Below are positions 1 through 8,047 of a stretch of 40,037 nt of DNA, piece by piece (positions within the stretch are counted from its first letter, which is position 1; every line of letters begins with the position of its first letter). The position numbers were made by a program, and so were the translations under genes. The notes beneath the pieces are model-generated. The model was not told the origin of the DNA, did not search any database, and saw only the letters and a list, made by a program, of their open reading frames with translations. This DNA is from Caryophanales bacterium UBA743 (lineage in GTDB: Bacteria > Bacillota_I > Bacilli_A > RFN20 > CAG-826). The stretch is taken from assembly GCA_002297365.1 (NCBI GenBank), contig DBKT01000007.1, positions 1 to 40,037 of the forward strand. Reading direction: 5' to 3'.

Positions 1-9
1 CTTTTAAGC

Positions 10-16
10 CCCCTCC
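10..16 (-). promoter_or_regulatory. Possible ribosome binding site of a divergent gene starting left of the window
   Basis: Read on the minus strand, this stretch is a GGAGGGG run followed by an A-rich spacer leading off the left edge, as expected for a Shine-Dalgarno sequence whose start codon lies just outside. In Bacillus the gene divergent from yloU is rpmB (ribosomal protein L28), so a divergent rpmB is a reasonable guess. No coding sequence of it is visible here. Confidence 0.35.
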
Positions 17-17
17 G

Positions 18-46
18 TTGCCTATTTGGCGATAGTGTGGGATAAT
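18..46 (+). promoter_or_regulatory. Promoter of the yloU-fakA operon
   Basis: A -35-like TTGCCT (18-23) and a -10 GATAAT (41-46) are separated by 17 bases. Transcription would start near 53, leaving a leader of about 20 bases before the yloU ATG at 74. The ribosome binding site there is weak (only an A/G-rich AAAGAAA). Confidence 0.55.
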
Positions 47-73
47 AGTAAAGCTTAGACGCAAAAGAAATTT

Positions 74-445
74 ATGGCAGCAAGTACACAAACGAAATAT
101 GGAGACATTAAAATCTCTGAGGAAGTTATAGCCCAAGTTGCTGGGAATGCAGCAATCTCCTGCTATGGGGTTATGGGTCTTACCCAAGCGCCATCTCTTG
201 GCGGAGTTATCAGCGAAGGTGTGAATAAGCTTTTAAAAAATACCGATTATGTAAAAGGTGTTTACTGTCGTAAAGCCAAAAAAGGCTATCAAGTTGATGT
301 CTATCTTGTAGTTGCTTATGGTGTGAAGATAACTGAAGTCGTTGGGGAAGTGCAAAAGAAAATTGCTTATGACCTTAAGAACGTCTTCCCTATCGACTAT
401 TGGAAAGTGAACGTTTTCGTTCAAGACGTCCAAGAAATTGAGTAA
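74..445 (+). CDS. yloU: Asp23/Gls24 (YloU) family envelope-stress protein
   Basis: This 123-residue protein has the typical Asp23/Gls24 layout: an opening with YGDIKISEEVIAQVAG, a glycine-rich middle (GVMGLTQAPSLGGVI) and the VDVYLVVAYGVKITEV strand pattern. The family is small, soluble and linked to cell-envelope stress; its biochemical role is unknown. It is first in a two-gene operon, six bases upstream of fakA, which is the standard Firmicutes pairing (yloU-yloV). Length is normal for the family. The start at 74 is the first ATG downstream of the promoter at 18-46 and gives a full-length domain. Confidence 0.93.
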   Translation: MAASTQTKYGDIKISEEVIAQVAGNAAISCYGVMGLTQAPSLGGVISEGVNKLLKNTDYVKGVYCRKAKKGYQVDVYLVVAYGVKITEVVGEVQKKIAYDLKNVFPIDYWKVNVFVQDVQEIE

Positions 446-451
446 AAATAT

Positions 452-2170
452 ATGAAACGCATTAATGGACAAGAATTAAAACAACTGTTTTTGTCGGGGG
501 CTAATAACCTCTATAATCACTATCCGGAAATTGATCAATTAAACGTTTTCCCCGTTCCAGACGGCGATACTGGAATGAATATGAACTTAACTCTTACGAG
601 CGGTTCAAAAGAAGTCAAAAACAATAATGATGAATCCGTCGAAGTGATTTCCCGCCTTTTCTCTAGAGGATTAATGATGGGCGCTAGAGGGAATTCTGGC
701 GTTATTACCTCCCAAATCTTTAAAGGCTTCTCCGAAGCTTGCAAAGGGAAAACCAGTTTATCCGTTAAAGATTTAGCAAAAGCCTTCGTTTCTGGGAAAG
801 AGGTTGCTTATAAGGCCGTTAAGGCGCCTGTGGAAGGAACCATCCTTACCGTTATCCGTGAAGCGAGCGCCGCTTTGAGCGAAAATATTGCTAAATTCGC
901 TACCATCGAATCTGCTTTGAGTTTTCTTTTCTTAGAAGCGAAGAAATCCCTTGAGCATACGCCCGATCTTCTACCTGTTTTAAAACAGGTTGGCGTTGTG
1001 GACTCTGGCGGGGCTGGTCTTACCGTTATCATTGAGGGCATGGCAAAAGCAGCAAAAGGCCAATTCGTTGAACGTATCGAGAATTTAGCTGAAGGAGAAG
1101 CCATTTCCAATGTATTGTCTACTCCAAATGGCAAGTACGCAGGCGCGGAATTATCGGAATCCGAAGAAGGATATGGATATTGCACCCAGCTTCTTATCCG
1201 TTTAGGAAAAGCGGGAGATGGAAAGAAACCATTTAACGAAGAACGTTTCAAAAATTTCCTTTCGAACCATGGCAAATCCGTCGTTTTTGTTAGAGACGAT
1301 GACTTGGTGAAAGTCCACGTACACACTTTGACGCCGGGCATGATGCTTAATTTTGCTCAGCAATATGGTGAGTTTTTAACCATCACAATCGAGAATATGT
1401 CGGAAGAACACCACAATATCGAACATGGTCATGCTGCAACCGATATGGAAAGCAACATCGCCCGTGCAAAAGCGGAAAAGGAAAACAACGCTCCGCTAAA
1501 GGAATATGCTTTGATTGCCGTTTCTTCTGGTTCTGGATTAGACGAGATGTTTAAAGAACTCGGCGTGGATGTGATTGTTTCTGGCGGTCAGACTATGAAC
1601 CCATCTACCCAAGATTTCTTGGATGCGGTTAAAAAAGCCCACGCAAAGAACGTGTACATCTTCCCAAATAACTCCAATATCGTATTGGCTGCCAATCAAG
1701 CTTGTGACGTTTTAGCGGAAGATGAGAAAGTTCATTGTTACGTCATTCCATCGAAGAGTATTCCTCAAGGATTAAGTGCCTTGATGCAATTCTCCTCAGA
1801 CAGCGATCCCAACACCAATTTCGAAACGATGAAATCCGCTTTGAAGAACGTCTCTTCCGGATCGGTGACCTACGCTATTAAGGATACCGATATCGAAGGT
1901 GTCCATATCACGAAAGACTATTACATGGCTATGCGTGATGATAAAAAGGTTGTCGCTTGTGTCCCTGATAAACTTGTTGCCTTAAGAGAGCTTGTCAAAT
2001 CGCTTATTAAACCCGAAATAGTGGTCATGACCATTATCGCCGGAGAAGATATCAAGGAAGAAGATATCCCTTCTATCCAAGAAGAGCTTCAAAATCTCTA
2101 TCCTGATGTTGAAATCAACGTTTTCTCTGGAAAACAGCCTGTCTATTCCTTCCTTATTGGAGCGGAATAA
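452..2170 (+). CDS. fakA: Fatty acid kinase catalytic subunit FakA (DAK2/YloV)
   Basis: This 572-residue protein matches FakA, which phosphorylates fatty acids presented by a FakB (DegV-type) carrier protein. The acyl-phosphate then enters phospholipid synthesis via PlsX/PlsY. The N-terminal DAK2 kinase domain (about residues 5-200) carries the Mg/ATP motif VFPVPDGDTGMN, with D37, D39 and N43. Further motifs are ARGNSGVI and VDSGGAGL. The C-terminal part (about residues 350-572) has the DegV-like GGQTMNPST segment. No fakB is in this window, so the carrier must be elsewhere. plsX lies downstream at 6352, which fits the pathway. A strong terminator follows directly. Confidence 0.95.
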   Translation: MKRINGQELKQLFLSGANNLYNHYPEIDQLNVFPVPDGDTGMNMNLTLTSGSKEVKNNNDESVEVISRLFSRGLMMGARGNSGVITSQIFKGFSEACKGKTSLSVKDLAKAFVSGKEVAYKAVKAPVEGTILTVIREASAALSENIAKFATIESALSFLFLEAKKSLEHTPDLLPVLKQVGVVDSGGAGLTVIIEGMAKAAKGQFVERIENLAEGEAISNVLSTPNGKYAGAELSESEEGYGYCTQLLIRLGKAGDGKKPFNEERFKNFLSNHGKSVVFVRDDDLVKVHVHTLTPGMMLNFAQQYGEFLTITIENMSEEHHNIEHGHAATDMESNIARAKAEKENNAPLKEYALIAVSSGSGLDEMFKELGVDVIVSGGQTMNPSTQDFLDAVKKAHAKNVYIFPNNSNIVLAANQACDVLAEDEKVHCYVIPSKSIPQGLSALMQFSSDSDPNTNFETMKSALKNVSSGSVTYAIKDTDIEGVHITKDYYMAMRDDKKVVACVPDKLVALRELVKSLIKPEIVVMTIIAGEDIKEEDIPSIQEELQNLYPDVEINVFSGKQPVYSFLIGAE

Positions 2171-2187
2171 TAAAAACACACTTATTG

Positions 2188-2220
2188 AAGCGTTTCTCTA
2201 TATGGGAAACGCTTTTTTCT
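2188..2220 (+). terminator. Rho-independent terminator after fakA
   Basis: An 11-base-pair stem (2188-2198 with 2204-2214, including one T-G pair) closes a 5-base loop and is followed by a T run (2213-2218). It ends the yloU-fakA operon. Confidence 0.9.
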
Positions 2221-2321
2221 ATAAAGGTAGTAATAGCAAACATGTTCGTGTATTGGAGAACACACAAGGCGTAATACAAAAACATTGACCCAAAATCAGA
2301 GTGGTTCAAGTACATAATTAG

Positions 2322-2349
2322 TTGAAACTTACTATTGTTAAACTATAAT
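2322..2349 (+). promoter_or_regulatory. Promoter of the accessory gene cluster
   Basis: TTGAAA (2322-2327) and a perfect TATAAT (2344-2349) lie 16 bases apart. The -10 box is flanked by two direct copies of TTGTTAA (2335-2341 and 2351-2357), 16 bases start to start, which could be a regulator binding site. The downstream gene has a good Shine-Dalgarno AGAGGG seven bases before its ATG. Confidence 0.7.
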
Positions 2350-2375
2350 TTTGTTAACGAAAAGAGGGCTTTAAA

Positions 2376-3308
2376 ATGATGAATTTCTTCTTGCTTGCTG
2401 TAGTTGGCTTAACTATGGTGCAAGCGAAAGGGATTTCAGGCTCCGACATAACCATATTTAATTCTTTTAATTATAAGGTTTTTGGAGAGAATGAATGTTT
2501 GGCTTTTAACGGCGAATTTGACATCGAAGAACAAAAAGAAGACATTACTTCTTTTAACACTACCATAGACAGTGCCAAAAAAATCAAATTTCCTGAGCCA
2601 AAAAACGATTGGCAACTTCCGATGGCGAAAATTACTGGATCGGTTGGCACGGGAAGAATTCCTGATGATTATTACTATTTTTTTATTCCTGATAGAGCTT
2701 ATTTCAAATGTTGCTACGACCCAACTAAATTGCTTATCGAGATTTCCATCTTGGATGAGAACCATAATCATATGTTTGACATCAAAGATTATTTCGACGA
2801 AGAGGACCCATCCTCAAACGCTTTTATGAAAAGAGGGGCTTATTATTTGAAAATTCATAATCCTAATAGTGCCTCAGTTGCTTATGGAATTTATTTAAGC
2901 ATTAGGCTAGATACGGAATTAATGGCCGAGAATATGCGAACCTTAGTTTTGAATGATGAGTTTATGACTAAGCACCAAGCAGTAGTTTGGGAATCGGATT
3001 ATTTGCCGAAAGATTGTCAGCCAATTGATGGAACTTTACTTGAAGAAAACCACACGGATGGTTTGCTTACCACATACAAACTTCCTAAGATTGTGTCTTG
3101 TGCAAAGGATTATAAAGAAATTTATAGAGTTGTTTATCTTTGGGGAAAGGATTCCTTAAACGCCCTTCTTAAAGACGTTGATAATTTGCTCGTTACTTTA
3201 GACAAGATTAAGGCCAAAAATGCAGGGCTAACGAATGTAACTACTAGTCTAACTATGGTTTCTACAGGTTTGAGCATGGTTAGCTTTTTTGTTCAAATAA
3301 GCTTTTAG
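2376..3308 (+). CDS. Secreted protein of unknown function (5' part of a frameshifted gene)
   Basis: I do not recognise this 310-residue protein. It starts with a hydrophobic stretch (residues 3-15) ending in VQA-K, which resembles a signal peptidase I cleavage site, although positive charges before it are missing. The body is acidic with many aromatic residues and a CC pair (FKCCYD). Near the C-terminus, residues 285-305 form a repetitive hydrophobic stretch (SLTMVSTGLSMVSFF). The frame ends shortly after a run of six T (3285-3290). Slipping back one base there continues smoothly into the open frame that runs to 3715, giving one protein of about 446 residues. The start has a strong promoter and a Shine-Dalgarno sequence. 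Base composition appears more A+T-rich than the housekeeping genes around it. Confidence 0.7.
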   Translation: MMNFFLLAVVGLTMVQAKGISGSDITIFNSFNYKVFGENECLAFNGEFDIEEQKEDITSFNTTIDSAKKIKFPEPKNDWQLPMAKITGSVGTGRIPDDYYYFFIPDRAYFKCCYDPTKLLIEISILDENHNHMFDIKDYFDEEDPSSNAFMKRGAYYLKIHNPNSASVAYGIYLSIRLDTELMAENMRTLVLNDEFMTKHQAVVWESDYLPKDCQPIDGTLLEENHTDGLLTTYKLPKIVSCAKDYKEIYRVVYLWGKDSLNALLKDVDNLLVTLDKIKAKNAGLTNVTTSLTMVSTGLSMVSFFVQISF

Positions 3309-3715
3309 ATACTATAAATTTAGGTTTGGGTCTTGTCTCAAATATCATTGGAAACGAAATCGATTGGGATTGGTCCGATCTTTATTTTCATTTGGGCGTG
3401 ATTCATGGAGCTATAGGCAATTCTGATGAAAATGATGGGCTTATTCTAAAACTGGTTCAAGAGGCTTCTTTAGAAAAGACAAAAACTGGTTCTAAAAAGC
3501 ATTTCATTACGAAATACCGTTTGAATATAAAGGAAAAAGTTAACACTGATAGTGGTGAGCTTATCAAAGAAGATTCGATGATTGTCAGAAAGTCAAAACA
3601 TCACGAAGAAATAAGAATTGTCGCTGATAAAGTCTCACCTTCTAATACAAGCGGTTGTTTTAAGATATATGACAACGTTAGCGATGTAGATCATTTGATT
3701 TGGGAGAATTACTAA
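3290..3715 (+). pseudogene. 3' part of the frameshifted secreted-protein gene
   Basis: This frame is open from 3284 (after a stop at 3281-3283) to 3715. It has no Shine-Dalgarno sequence and no ATG near its beginning, only a TTG at 3326. Its sequence continues the hydrophobic theme of the preceding frame (LDTINLGLGLVSNIIG), then a charged part with DWDWSDLYFHLG and a C-terminal SGCFKIYDNVSD. It therefore looks like the second half of the 2376 gene, joined by a -1 shift on the T6 run. Possible causes are a real decay mutation, programmed frameshifting or a homopolymer sequencing error. The lipoprotein gene starts two bases after its stop codon. Confidence 0.6.
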
Positions 3716-3716
3716 C

Positions 3717-4271
3717 ATGAAAAAGATAATGAGTATGTTTTGTTTGGCTTTTTGCTTGTTTTCTTGCCAAAAACAGAAAAGCGATCTTGAGATTTTAAAA
3801 CAGAATTCATGTCTTCCCTTGGGGCTCAAACTCGATTCTGCCATAAATGATTTAGATTATGAGGAAAAGAAAGACGACGGAATCCATGCGTATTCTATAA
3901 AAGCAGAGAAACTTTATGAAGGAAACAAAACATACATTTATTTCGATGATGCAGGAACGTGTGTTGGCCTTTTCACAAGAAATCCCTTTTATGGGTTCAA
4001 TGTCTTCGGAATCGGGATTTATGATTCCTTCTACGATCATTGGCATCCCCAAAAAGATGAAGATTTAGGATGGTTTTACCTTAATAAAAAATTTGATTAT
4101 TTTGCCTCCATCTTGTTGGACGAAAAAACCGACAATGGAGAAGTTTGGTACAGGGCACTCAACCACGACAAAACGATTGAGCTTAAGTTCTCGGTGGATT
4201 TCTCTGGCGAAGAATATGACGAATCCATGGGGTGCGTCCGCGCGTTGGAGGTTATCATTAGTAAGCAATAA
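3717..4271 (+). CDS. Putative lipoprotein of unknown function
   Basis: This 184-residue protein begins with a short lipoprotein signal peptide: a KK pair, a hydrophobic core, then the lipobox L14-F15-S16-C17. It would be lipid-anchored to the outer face of the membrane after cleavage. The mature part is rich in aromatic and acidic residues (GFNVFGIGIYDSFYDHWHP, DEDLGWFYLNKKFDYF) and shows no domain I can name. It starts directly after the stop of the frameshifted gene (one base between), so the two are probably co-transcribed and translationally coupled. The pair sits between fakA and recG, where relatives usually have no such genes, so it is likely lineage-specific. Confidence 0.8.
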   Translation: MKKIMSMFCLAFCLFSCQKQKSDLEILKQNSCLPLGLKLDSAINDLDYEEKKDDGIHAYSIKAEKLYEGNKTYIYFDDAGTCVGLFTRNPFYGFNVFGIGIYDSFYDHWHPQKDEDLGWFYLNKKFDYFASILLDEKTDNGEVWYRALNHDKTIELKFSVDFSGEEYDESMGCVRALEVIISKQ

Positions 4272-4282
4272 ATAAAAGCGCA

Positions 4283-4288
4283 TATGAT
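4283..4288 (+). promoter_or_regulatory. Possible -10 box of recG
   Basis: TATGAT lies 12 bases before the ATG at 4301, which would give a leader of about 5 bases. No convincing -35 is visible. The ATG at 4292 would fall upstream of the predicted transcription start, which favours the 4301 start. Confidence 0.35.
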
Positions 4289-4300
4289 AAAATGTTTTTG

Positions 4301-6298
4301 ATGGCCATCTCGAAATCGAAAGCATTTAATGAAGCGTTACGTTCAATCGGAATCATTGAGCCCATAGACGTCTTAAAACATCTTCCTAGAAGATATGATG
4401 ATTTTACCTATTCTCCTTCGAAAGCTTCTTATGAAGATAAGGAAAGAGTGGTTCTTTTAGGAAAGATAGTTGGGAACATGCCACGATGTCTTCGTTTTGC
4501 GAAAAGAAGCGTGTATCGTTTCTCCTTTGAAACAACAAGAGGCTATGTTTTTGAGGTAGAAGCTTGGAATCAAACGTACCTATCGCATTATTTAAATCTC
4601 AATGATACGTTCACTCTTGTTGGATATTTTGATAAGAAAAGAAACAAAATCAACCTCTCTAAAATCCTTAAGGGTGAAATCGAAAGAAACGTCTCCTTGC
4701 GCCCCGTTTATTCTTTGCCGAGCAATATTGCAAACCATACCTACCAAGCGTTAGTCAAAAGAATTCTTCTTTCCTATCAAGGGAAATTAGAAGACGAAGT
4801 TCCTTCTTCTTTAATGAAGAAATATCGTCTTTCTTCCGCTTGGGAATCTTTTAAAGACGTCCATTTTCCTAATTCCAAAGAAGAAATCCGTCAAGGGATG
4901 CGTTATCTTAAATACCAGGAAGCTCTTTCTTTCTCTCTGAGAAATCAACTTGTGCGCGGAGAAAACAAAGCGTTAGTAAAAGACATCCGTAGAAAAATCC
5001 CCAACGAAATGATGGAACGTTTTATTAAGGGATTGCCATATCCACCTACAAATGATCAGCTAAAGGCTTTTCATGAATGCCTTGCCGATATGAATTCTAA
5101 CCAGGTTATGTACCGCCTCTTACAGGGGGACGTTGGAACGGGGAAAACGTTAGTGGCCGCTCTATGCGCCTATGCAAATCACTTAAGAAGCGAGCAAACC
5201 GCTATTATGGCTCCAACGGATTCCTTAGCAAGGCAGCATTACGACAATCTTAAAAAGATTTTTGAAGGAACGAACATGAATATCGCTTTGCTTGTCGGCT
5301 CGCTTTCTCCAAGCGAAAAACGCACCATAACCGATGACTTAAAAGACGGGACGATTGATTTGGTTATAGGCACTCACGCTCTTTTTTCTTCCAAAGTCGA
5401 GTATGCGTATTTAGGTCTTGCAATCATCGATGAACAACACAAATTTGGCGTCAACCAACGCACCCTCTTAGTCGATAAAGGCGAACATGCCGATTTATTG
5501 ATGATGAGCGCGACGCCGATTCCTAGAACCTTAACCTTAACTGTTTACGGGGATTTAGATGTTTCCTCTTTGAGTGAGTTCCCTGCGAAGAAAAGGGAGG
5601 TGAAGTCTCTGATTCTTGCGCCCAATAGCCCAAAGATTCAAACCATCATTCAAAATGCTATCTCCAGCAAGCATCGTGTTTATATTGTCGTCCCTCAAAT
5701 CGAAGGAGGGGAGAAGGCAAACACATCCGTTTTGGAAATCGCTGAAGAATATAAGAGGCTTTATCCCAGCAAAGTCACTATGATGCACGGAAAAATGAGC
5801 GAAGAAGATAAGGAAGTCGCTCAAATCGCATTTCGAACTGGTTTATGCCCAATTTTAGTGGCAACCTCACTTATAGAAGTGGGCATCGACGTAAAAGAGG
5901 CCAATACCATGGTTGTTTATGCCCCTACACATTTCTCTTTATCTTCTCTTCATCAACTTCGCGGAAGGATTGGAAGGGATGGCACGCCTTCTCTTTTCGT
6001 TATGGCTTATAAAAAAGGGGAAGAGCCAGATAGTGAGGAAAAATTAAATATTCTTCTTGAAACAAATGATGGATTTAAGATTGCGGAAGAAGATCTCCGC
6101 CTCCGTGGTCCGGGAGAAATTTTGGGCGTAAAGCAATCAGGTCTGCCTTCTTTTAACGCATTGAACGTGATTGACGACTTCAAAATATTCGAGTGCGCAA
6201 GGGATGACGCGACCTGGATTCTTATGCACAAAAACGATGCGGAAAATAAAGAAATTATTCAAAGGATTCAAAATGAGAAGAGAACTTCTTTATCCTAG
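4301..6298 (+). CDS. recG: ATP-dependent DNA helicase RecG
   Basis: RecG is a monomeric double-strand DNA translocase that remodels stalled forks and branched recombination intermediates. The N-terminal wedge contains HLPRRYDDFT. The helicase part carries Walker A (QGDVGTGKT, about residue 280), the RecG-type DEQH box (IIDEQHKFGVNQR), MSATPIPRTL, HGKMSEEDKE, a motif V with ATSLIEVGIDVKEA, and QLRGRIGRDG. The C-terminal RecG signature (DLRLRGPGEILGVKQSG) is also present. Length (666 codons from 4301) is normal. An in-frame ATG at 4292 would add three residues (MFL); I prefer 4301 because of the -10 position. There is no Shine-Dalgarno sequence at either start. Confidence 0.95.
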   Translation: MAISKSKAFNEALRSIGIIEPIDVLKHLPRRYDDFTYSPSKASYEDKERVVLLGKIVGNMPRCLRFAKRSVYRFSFETTRGYVFEVEAWNQTYLSHYLNLNDTFTLVGYFDKKRNKINLSKILKGEIERNVSLRPVYSLPSNIANHTYQALVKRILLSYQGKLEDEVPSSLMKKYRLSSAWESFKDVHFPNSKEEIRQGMRYLKYQEALSFSLRNQLVRGENKALVKDIRRKIPNEMMERFIKGLPYPPTNDQLKAFHECLADMNSNQVMYRLLQGDVGTGKTLVAALCAYANHLRSEQTAIMAPTDSLARQHYDNLKKIFEGTNMNIALLVGSLSPSEKRTITDDLKDGTIDLVIGTHALFSSKVEYAYLGLAIIDEQHKFGVNQRTLLVDKGEHADLLMMSATPIPRTLTLTVYGDLDVSSLSEFPAKKREVKSLILAPNSPKIQTIIQNAISSKHRVYIVVPQIEGGEKANTSVLEIAEEYKRLYPSKVTMMHGKMSEEDKEVAQIAFRTGLCPILVATSLIEVGIDVKEANTMVVYAPTHFSLSSLHQLRGRIGRDGTPSLFVMAYKKGEEPDSEEKLNILLETNDGFKIAEEDLRLRGPGEILGVKQSGLPSFNALNVIDDFKIFECARDDATWILMHKNDAENKEIIQRIQNEKRTSLS

Positions 6299-6310
6299 TA
6301 AAAAGAAAGC

Positions 6311-6329
6311 TCTCTAGTTATACTAGAGA
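6311..6329 (+). promoter_or_regulatory. Palindromic operator candidate over the plsX -10 box
   Basis: A perfect 8-base inverted repeat (TCTCTAGT / ACTAGAGA) surrounds a 3-base centre and overlaps a TATACT -10-like box (6319-6324). No T run follows, so it is not a good terminator for recG. Its position suggests a repressor site. FapR controls plsX in Bacillus, but the repeat does not match the FapR operator in register as I remember it, so the regulator is unknown. Confidence 0.45.
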
Positions 6330-6351
6330 AGATAAGACAAGGGAAAAACGT

Positions 6352-7344
6352 ATGAAAAAGATAGTAGTAGACATGATGGGGTCGGACTTAGGAAGTGCGA
6401 TTACGGTGGAAGCCGTAAAAGAATTTCATAAAAAACATCCTGATTATGAATTAATTTGTGTCGGCAAAAAAGAAGAACTCTCCTCCCTTACTTTCGCGAG
6501 AATCATCGATGCAAGAGACGTTGTTCCTATGACTGCTGGAGCCTTAGACGTGCTTAGAAGGAAGGATTCGTCCATGGTGGTTGCATTAAAAACGGCTGCA
6601 GAAGAAAGAGCGGATGGCGTCGTTTCCGCTGGTGCAACGGGCGGTTTCCTTTCCGCCGCCACTTTGATTTTAAAGAAAATATCTGGCGTTCTTAGGCCCG
6701 CATTAATTACCTCTTTCCCAAATCTAATGAATAATGGCGAAACCTATGTCACCATCTTGGATGTGGGCGCCTCTAATGAAAACACACCCGAGGAGATGGC
6801 TCAATTTGGCTATATGGGTGCCACCTTTTCCGAATCCGTATATGGAATCAAAAAACCTGTTGTGAAAACGCTAGCCAATGGCACCGAAGAAGGAAAGGGT
6901 TCACCCGAAGGGAAGGCTGCTTATAAATTGCTTTCCCAAGATAAAAGAATCAATTTCCAAGGCAACATCGAGGCAAGCCAGGTTTTGATGGGAGCTGCAG
7001 ACGTTGTTGTCACCGATGGCTATTCAGGAAACATTCTTTTGAAATCGACGGAAGGAACGGCAAAAGGAATCGGCAGGCTTTTAAAAGCCGGTTTCAAAAA
7101 GAACCTCACAACAAAACTAGGTTACCTTTTATCCAGGAGCGTTATCGGAAACATGAAGAGGCTTATGGATCCAAAGAAAGTGGGAGGGGCTATGCTGATT
7201 GGTATCAATGGCGTGGCCGTGAAAGCCCATGGCAATTCGAATGCGGAGGCTTTTCTTTCTGCCATGGAAGTCGAATATCGCATGATTGAAGCCCAAATCG
7301 TTCAAAAGATTTCCTCCTCTTTTGAGAAAGAAGAAACAAAATGA
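6352..7344 (+). CDS. plsX: Phosphate acyltransferase PlsX
   Basis: PlsX interconverts acyl-ACP and acyl-phosphate, the acyl donor for glycerol-3-phosphate acyltransferase PlsY in phospholipid synthesis. The 330-residue length is standard. Visible signatures are the N-terminal VDMMGSDLG, GVVSAGATGGFL, ILDVGAS, NGTEEGKGSPEG and VVTDGYSGNILLKSTEGTAKG. It overlaps rnc by four bases (ATGA), as in an operon. In many Firmicutes fabD/fabG/acpP follow plsX; here rnc follows directly. With fakA upstream, the window contains both sources of acyl-phosphate. Confidence 0.96.
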   Translation: MKKIVVDMMGSDLGSAITVEAVKEFHKKHPDYELICVGKKEELSSLTFARIIDARDVVPMTAGALDVLRRKDSSMVVALKTAAEERADGVVSAGATGGFLSAATLILKKISGVLRPALITSFPNLMNNGETYVTILDVGASNENTPEEMAQFGYMGATFSESVYGIKKPVVKTLANGTEEGKGSPEGKAAYKLLSQDKRINFQGNIEASQVLMGAADVVVTDGYSGNILLKSTEGTAKGIGRLLKAGFKKNLTTKLGYLLSRSVIGNMKRLMDPKKVGGAMLIGINGVAVKAHGNSNAEAFLSAMEVEYRMIEAQIVQKISSSFEKEETK

Positions 7345-8039
7345 GCAAACCCGTTAGCGAACTTTTAAAGAAGATGGGCATTGTTGCTCACGATGAAACT
7401 CTTTATGTCGAGGCATTAACCCACTCTTCTCACAATGGCGCATGCATGAACGCAAAGCATTTTGACTATGAGAGATTGGAGTTTTTAGGAGATTCCATCA
7501 TCGGCTTTGTCGTAGGACAGCTTTGCTATCGCCTTCATCCTGAAATGAGACAAGGCGATCTTTCTGTCCTTCGCTCACAGTTTATCCGCACCGAATTTGA
7601 AGCCGAATTAGGATTAAGCCTTGGCTTAGGCGATTATGTTCAAGTTGGGCCGTCATATACGAGCGACCCAAAGAAATCTCTTTCTTTGATGGAAGATGTT
7701 TTCGAATCTTTTACGGGCGCGCTTTATTTGGACCAAGGATTTGAGAAAGTGAACTCTTTTTTGATTTCCCTTTATTACGAAAAAATCAAAAACGGCAAAA
7801 TCGAAGTGGCCGAAAACCCTAAGAGTGAGCTGCAAGAGCTTCTTCAAGCCGATTATAAGCAAGCCGTTACCTATCGCCTAATTAGCGAAAAAGACGAAAA
7901 CAACGTCCATTACTTTGTGATGGGTGCCTATTTTGACAAATATTTGCTCGGAGAAGGCGAGGGAAAAACCAAAAAAGAGGCTCAGGCAAATGCCGCTCGC
8001 GATGCTTTAACGAAAAAGGCGTTTGTTGGCCTAAAATAG
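7341..8039 (+). CDS. rnc: Ribonuclease III
   Basis: RNase III cuts double-stranded RNA and processes rRNA precursors. The N-terminal catalytic domain has the signature ERLEFLGDS with E44, E47 and D51, and the second acidic pair D119/E122 in MEDVFES, matching the E38/E41/D45/D114/E117 set of the E. coli enzyme. A dsRNA-binding domain follows, from about residue 155 (NPKSELQELLQ) to GKTKKEAQANAARDAL. The 232-residue length is typical. The start overlaps plsX by four bases. acpP is missing before it and smc is missing after it, compared with the Bacillus order. Confidence 0.96.
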   Translation: MSKPVSELLKKMGIVAHDETLYVEALTHSSHNGACMNAKHFDYERLEFLGDSIIGFVVGQLCYRLHPEMRQGDLSVLRSQFIRTEFEAELGLSLGLGDYVQVGPSYTSDPKKSLSLMEDVFESFTGALYLDQGFEKVNSFLISLYYEKIKNGKIEVAENPKSELQELLQADYKQAVTYRLISEKDENNVHYFVMGAYFDKYLLGEGEGKTKKEAQANAARDALTKKAFVGLK

Positions 8040-8047
8040 GGGGATTT

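Noticed and set aside
808..1341. 177-codon open frame on the minus strand within fakA
   Set aside because: It lies wholly inside the strongly supported fakA gene and shows no family motif.
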